Assembly: GCA_002205965.3 (NCBI GenBank)
Contig: NADL03000096.1
Coordinates: forward strand, 248,001-312,000
DNA length: 64,000 nt
Reading direction: 5' to 3'
DNA from: Kappaphycus alvarezii
Taxonomy: Eukaryota; Rhodophyta; Florideophyceae; Gigartinales; Solieriaceae
A model generated the notes under the pieces. The model made no database searches, was not told the DNA's origin, and saw only the letters and a list, made by a program, of their open reading frames with translations. A program made the translations under genes and the position numbers. Positions 19,939 to 32,551 of this stretch are shown in pieces; the stretch's first letter is position 1, and each line of letters starts with the position of its first letter.

Positions 19939-22900
19939 CTAACTTGAAATACCAGGAGGAAAAATACCGAACTCAATTCGAAACATCACAAACTTTACTC
20001 GGAGCAGAGGTTTTGTAAGAATATCGGAGACTTGGTCTTCGGTTCGACAGTGAGCAACAGAGATCTGTTTGGACGATACGGCCTCACGAACGAAATGATA
20101 CCGAATATCAATGTGCTTGTTCCGTTCATTGATTGATTCGTTCTGGGACGAGCTGATTGCGCCTGAGTTGTCATCTGATATCCTTATAAGAGTAGGACAC
20201 TTCTCATTCATCAAATTGCAGAGAAGGTTTGACAAACAAATTGCTTCTTTAGAGGCAATGCACAGAGACATGTACTCTGCTTCGCAGGACGCTAGCGCAA
20301 CACATCCTTGCATCCTGGAGCGCCATGAGATAGGTCCACCAGACATCATGAACACGAATCTCTAGGTAGACTTGCGAGTAGGGTCGCAGCCAGCACAGTC
20401 AGAGTCACTGAATCCGGTGATGGTGTGAGATGAAGACTGACCGTAACGAATTCCAAGAGTTTTAGATCGTTCTAAGTAGCGATAAACAAGTTTGACAGCC
20501 CTCCAGTGGGTGACCATCGGCTTTTCGCAGAACTGCGATAGCTTGCATACTGCAAATCAGATGTCTGGACGAGTGAAAATCATCAAGTACATGAGGCTGC
20601 CTATTGCAGAGCGACATGGCACTGATGAAGGAAGTTCTTGAACATTACTTACATCGGTGTTGGAGTTGCTGTGGACCATCGGAGTATCGACAGGTTTTGA
20701 GTCTGCCGCTTGGAAGCTTTCCAGGATCTTGTCTGTGTATATCGACTGCGAAAGATGCAGCGTTCTCTCAGAGCGGTTTCGCTGCACTTGAATACCAAGA
20801 ACCTCTACGACAGGACCTAAGTCTTTCATTTTGAATCTCTTCTTCAGTCCTGTCCTTATATTTTCAAGCACATGTCGACTGCTGCCTAAAATAAGGAGAT
20901 CATCAACATATAGTATTATCATACAGAAAATAGTCTCCTTCCGACAGACATAACGACGTGGCTCGTGCGAGTTGCTGACCAAGTTGAGTGGCAAAGTCAG
21001 AAATGCATCTATTTTTGCATACCATTGGCGAGGAGCCTGCTTCAATCCATACAGGGCCTTCAGAAGTTGACAGAAGAGGTTGGGATTGTTTGGATCTTAG
21101 AAACCCGCTGGAGTCTCCATGAATATTTCTTCATCCAAGTTACCGCTCAGAAACGCGGTTACCACGTCCATCTGATGGCAGTCCAGATCTAACAGATTTG
21201 TCAAGCAAAGGAACATTCGCACAACAGCCATAGTAATGAAAGGAGCATACGTGTTTGTGTACTATAGCCCCGGAACTTGTCTGAATTCTTTGGCGACGAT
21301 ACGAACTTTAGGACCGACGTCGGGTTTGATACGAAAAACCTAACGACATGGAATCACGTGCATTCCTGGTTTCTTTGGAACAAGCTCGACGGTTCTGTTC
21401 TCACGGAAAGAATCTTCTTCCATTCTGATCCCTAGCATCCAAAAAGCAATGTTTTATGAAGAAGTAGCTTCTTCGTATGTTGCAGGAACACCTGTCTAGA
21501 GCAGAACAGTTTCTGCGACGAGTGACACATTTGAGGAAGAGCTAGAAATACACCAGCTGGTGGGCTTCTTTAAGAATCGGGAAGACGACGATGAGCTACT
21601 GAAGGGGCTTTCTCAGATGAAAGTGGGTTGTCTTCACCGGTGGTGGACTCTTCAGACTCTTCATCTTCGTCAGCGGAATTCTGTGCTTCGAAAATCTCTT
21701 CAGGAAGAGAGTTATACTCATTGGAGGAAATGTTTTGGCCGTGATCTCCATTTTGTATCTCGCAGATGACTTGAGGCTGTGTAAAAGTTCCGGTTTCATT
21801 GAAAATTACATCTCTGGAAATTTTCATTCTTTCTAAGCCAATGTCCCGGAGCTTATATGCCTTGCTCTGAAAGGATTACCCCATCATAAGGGCTTCACGA
21901 GATCTGGGATCCAAATTTTTGAGTTTGTTCTTTGGCACGACATACCAGCACTGTGCACCAAATACCCACAGGTAAGATATTTCGGGGGCAATTCCATTAC
22001 AGCGGTGATAGGGAGTGGTGTCCTCTGGCAAAGAACTTGAAAAAACGCGATTCAGAACATAGGCATTCGTGGAAAGTGCTTCAGCAGAGAACTGCTTTGG
22101 AAGACCGTTATGATGTGACGTCGAACGGACCAGATTGAGAAGGGTTTGATTCATCCGTTCTGCAGTCCCATTTTTCTGGGGGCTGTGAACCACGGTGAGC
22201 TGATGTTGTTGTATGCAGTTGAGAGGTACTCTCCGCTATTGTCGGGCCGTAAACCCTTCATGATAAGCTGACCTTCATCCAATGAAGTTTTCATGTCATG
22301 AGCATGGACGTGCGCTAATCTCTGATGCCAGACTTTAAATGGGCATATAAATGGAACTTGAGATCCCGTTGGTGGCTATAGTGCAGGTTTCGAGACATGC
22401 AAGGAGTATAGGCCATTAGTAAGTGTACCCATTGCCACAGGAGTAGAGTTCAAATGACGAACAAAGGTGATGGTATCGTTATTAAAGCGCGTCTCAATTA
22501 CAAGCTTTGCCATGACAGATACGGAGAGCAGTTGATAGAGAAGGTCTGGAACGTGTAATAAGTTCTCCATTACACACTTGACAGTTTCTTCCTTCCGTCG
22601 TAACGTGAGAGCAACGTCACCGGAGCCAATAATCATAGCCTTACAATCTGCCCCAAGGTCGAGAGTGGAAGGGGACGCGAGAAGGTGATAACTTGTGAAA
22701 ACTGAGCTGTCGTAAGTGACATGCGAAGTACATCCTGAATCGATGATCCATTGCATAGATGAGAGAAAAGGGCCTCCGGTAGATTGAAGTGCTACTTGTT
22801 GTGCATGGGAAGTCGACGCAAAGAGACGAACGACATCTGGGTGTTCAGTAGTTTCAGCAACCTCCGTGGCATTGAGGGACTGTCCTCCACTTCCTCTAGC

Positions 22901-24815
22901 GTTATAACGATGAGCTCTAGCTGGGTGTCCTCTGGGACCGAGATGAGGGAACTTCTTATAGCATCGGCTGCTATCCTGATGCCTGACGCAGTGTATGCAC
23001 ATTTCTGCGGAAGTTCCTGTTCGAGGTTTGAAAGACTGGGTTCCAAGGAGTGCAGCCGTTTCAGCGACTTTAAGCGCATCTTGATCTCGCTGAGCATGGA
23101 GCTGCTCTTCTTGGAGACATCTACACTGTACTAATTCGAACGAAAGCTTGTCATCTTCGATATTGGCAGCATCAAGGGCTGATATAAGGCTGTCAAAGCG
23201 GTCAAGCAAGCCATTGATGGAGGCCATGTCCATTTTGCTGTCCTAGAAATACACAGACATGGATTTTAGAGTGGCTGCAAGTTGGCGAATGCGGGCAGCA
23301 AATAGTAGAACTTTCTCATTTGGGTGCATCTGTGCGGTATAGAAGCGACGTCTTGCGGCGAGCTTTTTTACCAGAGTATGCTTTTCGAAAATATCACGAA
23401 TGACTTTTTACATTTGTTTGGCCGTAGTGGCGTGTTGAACTTGCTCAAGGTGAGTATCTGAAAATGTGAGTCCAATGATGGCTCTTGCATAGATATCTGC
23501 CGTTTTCCATGCGGAGTGAATTGACGAAGATGCTTCCGGTGGATTAGTTTTAAGATGATTGTCAACCTCCCTGAGAGATAGGATGAGTTGGATTCGAGCT
23601 TTACCAATGGGAAAGTTATCATCACAGAGCTTCTTAGAATTATCAATACGAGGTCCGGCGTGTTGTGGATTTGGCGGGACGATCACATGACCCCCACATC
23701 GGTGGCAAGCCTCGTTAGGGGCATGAAGCGTCTTCCACGCGTATAGGTGTACAGGTGTAGGCTGAAGGCTGACATTTGGCCCACTGTTCCCTAGGCTATA
23801 GATTGCTTCCTGCAACCTCATTGGCTTATAGGTTAAATAATTCAATTCTATTGGCTGGTGGGTTATACGTGTAATGACTGTAGCGGTGTGAGGGTTGATT
23901 ATGAGCTACTTTAGAGAGCAGAATTTTGTTTATGGGTTGATTTTACGTAGGGTAGGGTACTGTAAGTGGGTGAGGAGTATACTGTATAAGAGATATGCTG
24001 AGGTAAGGTATGTACACGTGTGCGGTGTGGCAGTTGCGTATGTGATGTATACGTGGTACAGCAAAGAGTAGAAACCTTTGGTGTCGTGGTGTACACATAC
24101 TGTACTAGTGTCAGGTGTGGAACTGTACTTGGTACTGTACCTCGTCCTGTACCTCGTCGTGTACTTCTTACTGTACTTGAGTTCATACAGTAGGGGTTGG
24201 TTATAAGAATACTGTCATGAATACACCGCTTCGCTCTCTCTATGTACTGTATAGTAGGATGCCTGCCGGCTGCATCCAAAAATCTGTTATGTGATTCCAT
24301 CATACGTATGAGGTTTTTAAATATGATTACGGTTTGTCCGGCTGCATCCAAAATCAGTTATGTGGTTCCATCATATCTTTGATGTTTCTAATTATGATTA
24401 CGATTTGTCTGGCTGCCTGCAAAAATCAGTTACATGATTCTATAATACGTATGACGGGTTGAGTCCGTTATTTTGGCACAAGAGAATTCGATTTCGATGA
24501 GTTGGCAAAATAAGGTGCTATATTGATGTACGTATTGGGCCAAATTGTTTTACACAAATTTGACAACTTTGGAAGCAGTTCCAAAGATGTCCCTAATGAA
24601 CATTATTACAGGGCCAATATCTTCCAATCCGCTCAAAATGGCTCAGTTTCTATGGTTTTGTTAATGGACGCATTGAGTTAGTCAGTAGTTGTAGGGTGTA
24701 CTTAAGGTAAAAATTATAGAGTATCGAATAAATTCCGGGTGGCAAAAGCTTGCAACTTCATCCGTCCAGCAAATTCCTTCACACTATACGATTTCCATTA
24801 CGGCGGAGGAGTCCA
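19939..24815 (-). pseudogene. gag-pol: family B copia Gag-Pol, broken and interrupted
   Basis: This is close to family A. The gag ATG is at 24815, separated from the rest of gag by a solo LTR (23661-24800). Gag and protease follow at 23660-22376 (zinc knuckle CIHCVRHQDSSRC, protease IDSGCTSH). The integrase is internally deleted near 22300: the sequence passes from WHQRLAHVHA straight to LRPDNSGEYLS, losing the first catalytic Asp. Integrase C-terminus is at 22193-21876, RT at about 21400-20557 with YVDDLLILG, and RNase H at 20355-19939. Several stops and frameshifts are present. It is non-functional. Confidence 0.85.
23661..24800 (+). repeat. solo LTR with perfect 5-bp target duplication, inserted in B gag
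   Basis: It begins TGTTGTGGATTTGG and ends TTTCCATTA, flanked on both sides by CGGCG (23656-23660 and 24801-24805). It sits a few codons after the B gag start. It contains three units of the 70-bp repeat (about 24270-24460). Its orientation is opposite to the host element. Confidence 0.88.
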
Positions 24816-24848
24816 TGATGAGTATAATGCAATCAAGTGGATCAAAAT

Positions 24849-25570
24849 TTAATTTTTATGTTTGTGCTCAATTTTTTTGTCGCGGTCGTGCCTAGTTTGG
24901 AAGACACGATTGCAGTGGGCTCAAGGAGTAATAACAGACTTTCGCTCCGATCTGTTGCGGCACTTTCTACCACCTCTGTGCTGAGCAAGTTGCTTCGGAC
25001 CCGATACTTTGAGCTGACAGAGATCAAAATTGAGGAAAGAAGACTTGCGTTACGAAACAGGGGGTAATATAGGTGCCCCGAGGAGGTGGAGGAGAAGGTA
25101 CAGTGGACGAAAGAAAGGGAGGCGGAGAGAGAGGTTCGACAGTAAGCGGAGTCGGGATTGCTAACGTGGGAGGGTCAATAGGAAGAAGAGGCACCGCAGA
25201 TGATAGAAAAGACTGGCTAAGAGTGACTGCAGCAGGAGCTGGAAGCGTTGGAGGTGCCCGAGTTGCGTATGGTGCCAGAGGTGCTGGAGCAGGAGAGATC
25301 AAGTTAATGACTTGAACTGGGGAAGCAACTTTTGTACCCGGTTTCTTCTGACCCTTTAATTTCGAAACACACGGCTTGCAGAGACGGGAAGAGGCTTCGA
25401 TCGAAGCTTGACCATTTTCTTGGAGTTGTTCTCGATTGCGGGCCTCTTATTTGTACCCAATGCCAACATGTGTTGAAGAAAATCCTTTTTCTTGGGAGAG
25501 ATGTTCTTCTTGTGAGAGTGAGGAGGGAGTGAAATGACGTCCTGATTGGTTGCTGTCAGAGAAGAAGTCG
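24849..25570 (-). pseudogene. family B ORF1 remnant with two damaged zinc fingers
   Basis: The frame at 25592-25356 carries the Lys-rich middle (KKNISPKKKDFLQHML, VKLRSKPLPVSASRV). A Pro-rich part follows at 25302-25024. The finger region is read in a further frame down to TAA at 24849-24851, 34 nt before the gag ATG. Finger 1 has lost its first Cys (FDLCQLKVSGPKQL). A TGA replaces the first Cys of finger 2. The N-terminal conserved block is missing because an LTR abuts at about 25560. Confidence 0.6.
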
Positions 25571-25949
25571 AAGGTCGAGCGAGGGAGACCAAGGAAGAAG
25601 TAAGGGAGACAGAGAGAAGATTGTGAAGACAGAGAAAGAGTGAGTGACCGAAGGAGAGAGTTGAGAGTAGAGAAGGTGGTAGTGATCTTTACTGAGGCCG
25701 AGGACGAAGTGAAGTTCGGTCTTATATAGACCTGGAGCCTGGTTGCTCGAAGCTGTAGAGCTGTGCTTGGAAGTTTCCAGAAGGACAGGAGACGACGGAG
25801 ATAGAATAGCCCTAAACTATGTGAGCTGATCTAATGCTGATCAGATTCTAGGTTGACCATCATTGACGACCGTTCGTGGCTGTAAGCTCGGCTATAGTCT
25901 TACAATAGCAGTCAGCACAGCTTTCCGTAGCTGGGTACTTACACTAACA
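25554..25949 (-). repeat. family G 3' LTR (A-related)
   Basis: In minus sense it begins TGTTAGTGTAAGTACCC at 25949. It has a TATATAAG-like box near 25725 and a C/T-rich end at about 25554. The start matches the A/B group for nine bases and then diverges, so I treat it as a sister family. It abuts the truncated B ORF1 directly, so B has no visible 5' LTR. Confidence 0.6.
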
Positions 25950-26039
25950 CGACCCCTTACACCAGAATCTGATGCCTACTGCGCCCCCTTGAATTAGAAA
26001 CCACATAAAAGTAGTACTTGCGAAGAATTGACTTTGAAA

Positions 26040-29000
26040 TTCCCAGAGCATCACGAAATACAGCAAACTTGACACGAAGTAAAGGTTTCCTTAAAATATC
26101 CGAGACTTGCTCCTCGGTGGGATAATAGGATAAAAGTATTTGTTTTGCTGCTACAGCCTCGCGGGCATAGTGCTAGTGGATGTCGATGTGTTTGTTCCGT
26201 CATTAATTGATTGGTTTCGCGCAGAGCTGATGGAGCCGGAGTTATCAACCATAATTGTAATTGGAGTTGGTTCTTTCGTATCTATTAGACCGCAAAGAAG
26301 ATTGAACAACTAAACTGCCTCCTTAGAAGCTGTACATAGAGAAATATATTCTGCTTCGCAGAAAGACAAGGCTACGCTCCCTTGCTTATTAGAACGCCAT
26401 GAAATCGGTCCTCCTGACACCGTGAAGTCTAAAATTTCAGTTAACTTTCGAATCGACCTACAACCGGCCCAGTCAGAGTCGCTTTATCCTTTAGTTTTGG
26501 GTGACGAAGAGAACTGCAGTAAACTACTAGATCTCCAGTTCCATTGATATAACGATAGACTTGTTCTAATGCTGTCCGACGGCTGACGAGAGGCATTTCG
26601 CAGTGTTGTGAGAGTTTTCCAGCAGCGGAGGCAATGTCTGGACGAGTGCATAACATCCTGCACATTAGACTGCCTATGGCAGATCGATAGGAAACATTTG
26701 GACGGAGTTATTCTTCCTTTGAGTTTTCATTAAGTGTGTCTGTTGATACCATAGGCGTACTAACAGGTTTCGATTCAGAAATTTGAAATCTGTCCAGCAT
26801 TTTCTCCATATAGGACTTTTGTAAAAGATGAATTGTTCCTTCTGCCCGGTTACGGCTTACTTAGATAACGAGAAAATCCTTCACTTCTCCCATGTCCTTC
26901 ATCTTGAAACGCTTTTTCAGTTCTGTCTTCATCTCGTCAAGCATGACTCGGCTGTTTCCTTCAGTCAGCAAATCATCGACGTATAGAACTTTGATGCATA
27001 CTAAAGAGTAATGGCGATATATGTATAGAAAAGGTTCATGAGGGTTGCTTGAGAAATTAAGTTCCTGGTTAAGAAAACTCATGGATCATGGCATACCACA
27101 GACGAGGAACTTGTTTGAGTCCATAGAGGGCTTTCGAGAGCTTACATACCAAATACAGTCTGTTTGGGCAGTGAAACACGGACGAAACTTCCATGTATAT
27201 TTCTTTATCTAAGTCTCCGTTGAGAAATGCTGTCACGACGTCCATCTTATCGCATCTCAGATTGAGGAAGTTTGTAAAGCACAGGAACATATGCACTACC
27301 AGGCGAGATATTACAGGAGCATACGTGTCGCTATATTTCAGCCTTGGAACCTGTTTGAAACCTTTAGCGACTATTCGGACTTTCGGTCCAGCGTCAGGCT
27401 TAACACGAAAGACATAACTGCAAGGAATCACGCGCATAGCCTGCTTTCACGGGACGAGCTCAAAGATTCCATTCTTCAGTACGGAATCGTCCTCCTTCTT
27501 GATTCCAAGCATCCAAAAATCAATGTTTTCGGCAGAAGTAGCTTCTTCATATAACTCAAGAACTCCAGTAGAATAAAGTGCTTTGTCCGGAGCAGGGAGA
27601 ATGTTGTTCTTGTATTCAGAAACCCACCTGCGCCAAGACTTCTTAGAAATTCTGGATGATATACAGGGAGCTGAAATTTCGGGTTCATGTTTTTGAACTT
27701 AATCCGTAGTATCAGCAATTTTTTGGCTGTTCTGCAATTCTTCTTGCGAGGAATAATCATCAGAATGATCTCCGGAGATTTCATGAATTTCGACATCTTG
27801 TTTCGCAAAGTCCTCTAGAGGATCAGTTGTATCAGATTTTGACGTAAAAATTACCTTCCTCATTAAAAAGAATATCTCGGGAAACAACCATTTTCTTTGA
27901 ATCAATATCCTAAAGTTTGTACCATTTATTTTGAGAAGAGTGTCCCATCCAAAGCGCTTCACGACCTGGGATCTAATTTCTGTTGTCGATTTGGCAAGAC
28001 GATAACATGACCCCCACATCGGTGCCAAACCTCATAAGAGGCATGAGGCATGTTCCACGTGTACACATGCACTCGTGTTGAATGAAGGGTGGCCTTGAGG
28101 CCACGTATTGATTGAAGTGTGGCCCTAAGGCATTTCGGAAGAAATCCAAAGTTCCCAGGGACGAAAGTACGATTTTGAGAGGTCAGCGACTTAGAGGGCA
28201 AAATGTTGTTTATGGGGTGATTTTACGTAGGGTAGGGTACTATAAGTGGATGATGAGTATACTGTATGAGAGATATGATGAGGGAAGCTATGTACACGTG
28301 TACGTGGTGGCAGTTGTGTATGTGATGTACACGTGGTACAGCTAAGAGTAGAAACCTTTTGTGCAGTGTTGTACACGTACTGTACTAGTGCCAAATGAGG
28401 AACTGTACTTCGCACTGTACATCGTAATATACCAAGTATTGTACTCCTTACTGTACCTAAGTTTGTACAGTAGGAATCAATTATGGCGATACTGTCATGA
28501 CTCCTTGAAAGATGTATTTGATTTTATGTTACGTATGAGGTTTCTAGTTATGATATTGGTTTGTACAACTGCATCCAAAAAATCAGTTATGTGATTCGAT
28601 CATACGTATGTGGTTTCTAGTTATGATTATGGGTTTTATCCAGCTGCATCCAAAAATCAGTTATGTGATTCCATCATACGTATGTGGTTTCTAGTTATGA
28701 TACTGATTTGTACAACTGTATCCAAAAATCAGTTATGTGATTTCATCATATGTATGAGGTTTCCAGTTATGATATTGGTTTGTACAACTGTATCCAAAAA
28801 TCAGTTATGTATATCCATCATATGTATGAGGTTCGTAATTATGATGAAGATTGGACCGACTGCATCCAAAAATCAGTTATGTGATTCCATTATACGTATG
28901 AGGTTCCTAGTTATGATACTGATTTGTACAACTGCATCCAAAATCAGTTATGTGATTCCATTTTACGTATGACGGATTGAGTCCATTATTTTGACACAAG

Positions 29001-31520
29001 GGAATTCGGTTCCGATAAGTCTGAAAAATAAGGTACTGTATTGATGTGTGTATTGGGCCAGCCTATTTACACAAATTTGTCAACTTTGGAAGCAGTTCCA
29101 AAATTGCCCCTAATGACTGTTATCACCGGGCCAAGATCTTGAAATCCGCTCAAATGGCTCAGTTTGTGGGATTCTGTTAGTGGACGCAGTGAGTTAGAAA
29201 GTAGTTGTAGGTTGTACTTAAGGCCAGGATTTTAGAGTTCCGAGTAAATTCTGGGTAGCCAAGCCCCGCAACTTCATCCGTCCAGCAAAGTCCTTCACCC
29301 TCTCCGATTCCCATTAATTTCTTGAGTTGTTTTCTGAGCTCGACGTACCAGCACTGGGAACCGGATACTCGCATATGTGATAGATCAGGAGCACTACCAT
29401 TACAGAGATAAAACTGAGTTTTGCTGCCAGGAAAGGAGCTCGAGATGATTCGATTAAGGACATACACAGCTAAGGAAAGTGCTCCCGCCCAGGAGTGCTT
29501 CGAGAGTGACTTATGGTGTAGCATTGAACGGACCAGGTTGAGAAGCGTGTCGTTCATTCGCTCCGCGATTCCATTTTGTTGAAGAGTGTGAGCCATGGTG
29601 AGCTCTTATTTGACACCTTGTTTGCCTAAAAAGCCTTTGAAGGCAGTGGAGAGGTATTCGCCACCGTTGTCTGACCGCAGAGCCTTGATGAGGAGCTGAT
29701 ATTCTCCAGGGGTAGAGGTAGATTTGGGAAACTCATGGATGTGAAGAAATTGAAGCGACTGGCTGTAATATTTCTCTGGAAAGGCTTTGTAGTTTTGAAA
29801 GCATTATAGAACCATTGACTTATGTGGTATGGGTTATATGACGGTCCACTTCGAGAAATCGTCAATTAATGAGACAAGATACCTTGCACCTCCCGATGAT
29901 GGAGTTTCAATTGGCCCTAAAACGTCTGAATGGACTAGCTGTAGTGGTTTAGTCGAATGAATCTGCCTTTTCGATGGGAAGGTAGCACGATGAGATTTTC
30001 AAAGTATGCATCTGACACATGTTCCGATATCTTTTTCGTCCTTCGCCAGACAGATTCAAGTTACAACTCCTCTGTTGACCATTGATTTGATAGCTGAATT
30101 ATTTACGTGAGCTAATCGCTGGTGCCATGTTGCAAGAGAGGAGATCAGGGAAATTTTTGAGTCTTCTTGCTTGTGCACTTTCTCTTGAACTATGTCCAAT
30201 GTGTAAAGACTATTGATCAGGCTACCGGTCAGGATTGGATGTAAGTCGGAGTGAAAAGAAAGTGCAGCGCCTGCAATGCTGAAGCGAGTCTCAATACCAA
30301 GTTTCGACATAGCCGAAACCGAGAGCAACTGGTATCGAAGCGTTGGAAGATGTAGCACGTTGCGTATTTTGCATTCAGTGCTTGCCCCGTTGCTGTATAT
30401 CTTCAAGGAGACATCCCCTCGTCCTACTATTAAGGCAGAAGAATCAGCTCCTAAGTAAAAAGTTGAAGAGAAGGCAAGAGGCTTGTAATTGATGAACGCG
30501 GAACTTTGGTACGTTACGTACGATGTACAACCTGAGTCAATTATCCACTTTTTAAATAGAGGAGCGATATTTCCAATTGACTGTAGTGATATCTATTGTA
30601 AAGGAGAGCGTTCCGTGAACAGGCAGACAGCATCTTTACTGATAACTGGTTCCGTCATTTCTGAGGCATTAAGTGCCTTTTCATTACTTTTTCTTGCGTT
30701 GTCGAAATGTGCACGAGCCGGGTGACCTTTTGGAGCGAGGAGCGGAAACTTTTTGTGGCAACGAGCAACGGCTGCTATCCCGATGCTTTCCGTAGTGGAT
30801 ACAGATTTATGTAGACGTTCCATTGCGATTCTGGGGTGCCCGGCTTCCGACAAGAGCAGTTGTCTCAGAAATCTTGAGAGCATCTTGCTCACGCTGAGCA
30901 TGACGTTGCTCTTTCTGATGGCATCTAACATGGAAGAATTCGAATGATAGTTTCTCGTCGTCAATGTGTGCAGCGTCGAATGCTGAAATAATACTGTCGA
31001 AGCGATCAGGAAGTACGTTAAGAAAAGCCATGGCCATCTCGCTGTCCTCCACATTGACGGACATTGACTTTATGGTGGCCGCAAGTTGCCGAATACGAGC
31101 GGTAAATGGGAGCACTTTTTGAATATCTTTCATCTTGGCGGTGTAGAATCGGCCCCTGGCAGGTAGCTTATTAAGAATTGGGTGTTTCTTAAATATATCG
31201 CAGATGAGACACCACATCATCTTGGCAGTACTGGCGTGTTGGACCTGCTCTAGGTGAGTGTCCAATAGATTCAGTCCAATCATGGCTCTTGCCTTACAAT
31301 CAGCCTTCTTCCAAGAGGAGTATGTCGGTGACGATAACCCTGGAGGATCTTCAGTAAGATGGTCATCGAAGTCCTTTAATGACAGCAAGAGCTGCATCCT
31401 TGACTTCCAGATGTGAAAGTTGTCATCACGTAGCTTTTGAAGGCTGTCAATACCAAGACCAGAAGAGTCCATGAGAAGATGCAGGAAGCAAAGATCTGTT
31501 CTTACGGAGATGTGGTGCAC
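26040..31520 (-). pseudogene. gag-pol: family G copia Gag-Pol, heavily decayed
   Basis: The gag ATG is at about 31472 (MDSSGLGIDSLQKL). Gag runs to 30593 and its zinc knuckle has lost its cysteines. The protease/gag_pre-integrase region is at 30406-30056 (WHQRLAHV). Integrase C-terminal pieces are at 29596-29321 and RT is at 27437-26861 (YVDDLLTEG and FLNGDLDKEIY readable). RNase H is broken at about 26665-26050. A solo LTR (27981-29316) splits the integrase. More stops and shifts than in A or B suggest greater age. Confidence 0.8.
27981..29316 (+). repeat. solo LTR with perfect 5-bp target duplication, inserted in G integrase
   Basis: It begins TGTTGTCGATTTGGC and ends ATTCCCATTA, flanked by ATTTC at 27976-27980 and 29317-29321. 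Joining the flanks restores an uninterrupted integrase reading across a KKLDPRSRE segment. It contains six units of the 70-bp repeat (about 28513-28975), the most seen in the window. Confidence 0.9.
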
Positions 31521-31538
31521 TGAGAGTCTAGAAGAAAT

Positions 31539-32300
31539 TTAATTATTTCCACGAGTAATGTGCCTGTTGCGATCGTGTCTTATTTGGAATTGAAGGTTGC
31601 AGCAAGCGCAGGAAATGATGGCTGAATTCCGTTCGACTTGATTGCGATACTTCTCACCACCTCTGTTTTTCTCTAGCTGCTTTGGACCTGAGACTTTTAG
31701 CTCGCAAAGATTGCAAGTGAGTAGAGACGATTTTGGCTTGATGAAAGTAAAAGTTTCTCTCTGAGCAAGTGGGGTCGGAGAGAGCGGTTGGACTGAAAGG
31801 GGAGTTGAAACACGTTGGAAACGGAGGAGGGTTACAACCGGAAAGAGGAGCAGGCGACAATGGAGGATGAACGGCAACTTGAGTCGTATCTTGAGGCACC
31901 GGAGACGGCTGTTGAGGTACTGGAGACGGAGATACCAGAGATATCACCTAAGTCGGGGTAGCTGGTTTCTTTTCCTTTGAATTTGCGATGCGGCTAGAGG
32001 AGACAGCTAGCGGCTTTGAGCGAAGACAGGGGTTTGATACGAGGCGCTTTGATTGAAGACGACAATGCTTCTTTGATGAGGACCCTGCCACCGTTTTCTT
32101 CTTGTCTAGAGCGAGAATGTGTTCAAGAAAGTCCTTCTTTTTTGGGGGAGAGGGACGGAATTCGGCAACCTCGGGAGTAGTTGCAGTTGAATTTATATCG
32201 CTGCCATCACAGTCGGATTCAGTCGCAGAATCGTCTATAAAGCGGCATTTACGACGAATCGGTTCAACTTCTTGAGCTTCTCGATGTTTTGAAGGAGAAA
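31539..32300 (-). pseudogene. family G ORF1: basic/proline-rich protein with two zinc-finger segments, broken
   Basis: From about 32300 the minus strand reads KCRFIDDSATESDCDGSD, TATTPEV, KKKDFLEHILALDKKK, LRSKPLAVSSSRI and a Pro-rich stretch (31947-31770, two overlapping frames). The C-terminus has CNLCELKVSGPKQLEKNR, with the metal-binding His and last Cys replaced, and CACCNLQFQIRHDRNRH. It stops at 31539, about 67 nt before the gag ATG. The domain order matches A and H. Confidence 0.65.
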
Positions 32301-32454
32301 GCGGCGGAAAACGGATACACCTTAAGACAGGATGGGGGGGACTTCAATTCATTGTTGGAATACAGACTGACAGATAACCACCGAAGATATGGAGTGTTAG
32401 CTTAGGACGGAGGAGATGTGTGTATGCCGGTGTAATGAAAGAGAACCAGAAGAC

Positions 32455-32460
32455 ACTTAC
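32455..32460 (-). promoter_or_regulatory. candidate splice donor in family G leader
   Basis: The minus strand reads GCGACAGTAAGTGTC. Donor and neighbouring leader bases (GTCTCAC-GCCCG upstream) match the family A leader around 5711. It lies upstream of ORF1. Splicing is not demonstrated. Confidence 0.4.
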
Positions 32461-32551
32461 TGTCGCAAATAGATGCGGGCCGTGAGACCAACCTGGGTAT
32501 GAAACACAGAGACGAAATCAGATGCAACAGGAAGCTGGAGCGACTAGACAC

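Noticed and set aside
28513-28975. CRISPR-like spaced repeats
   Set aside because: Units are contiguous 70-71 bp tandem repeats inside an LTR with no unique spacers, and the DNA is eukaryotic.
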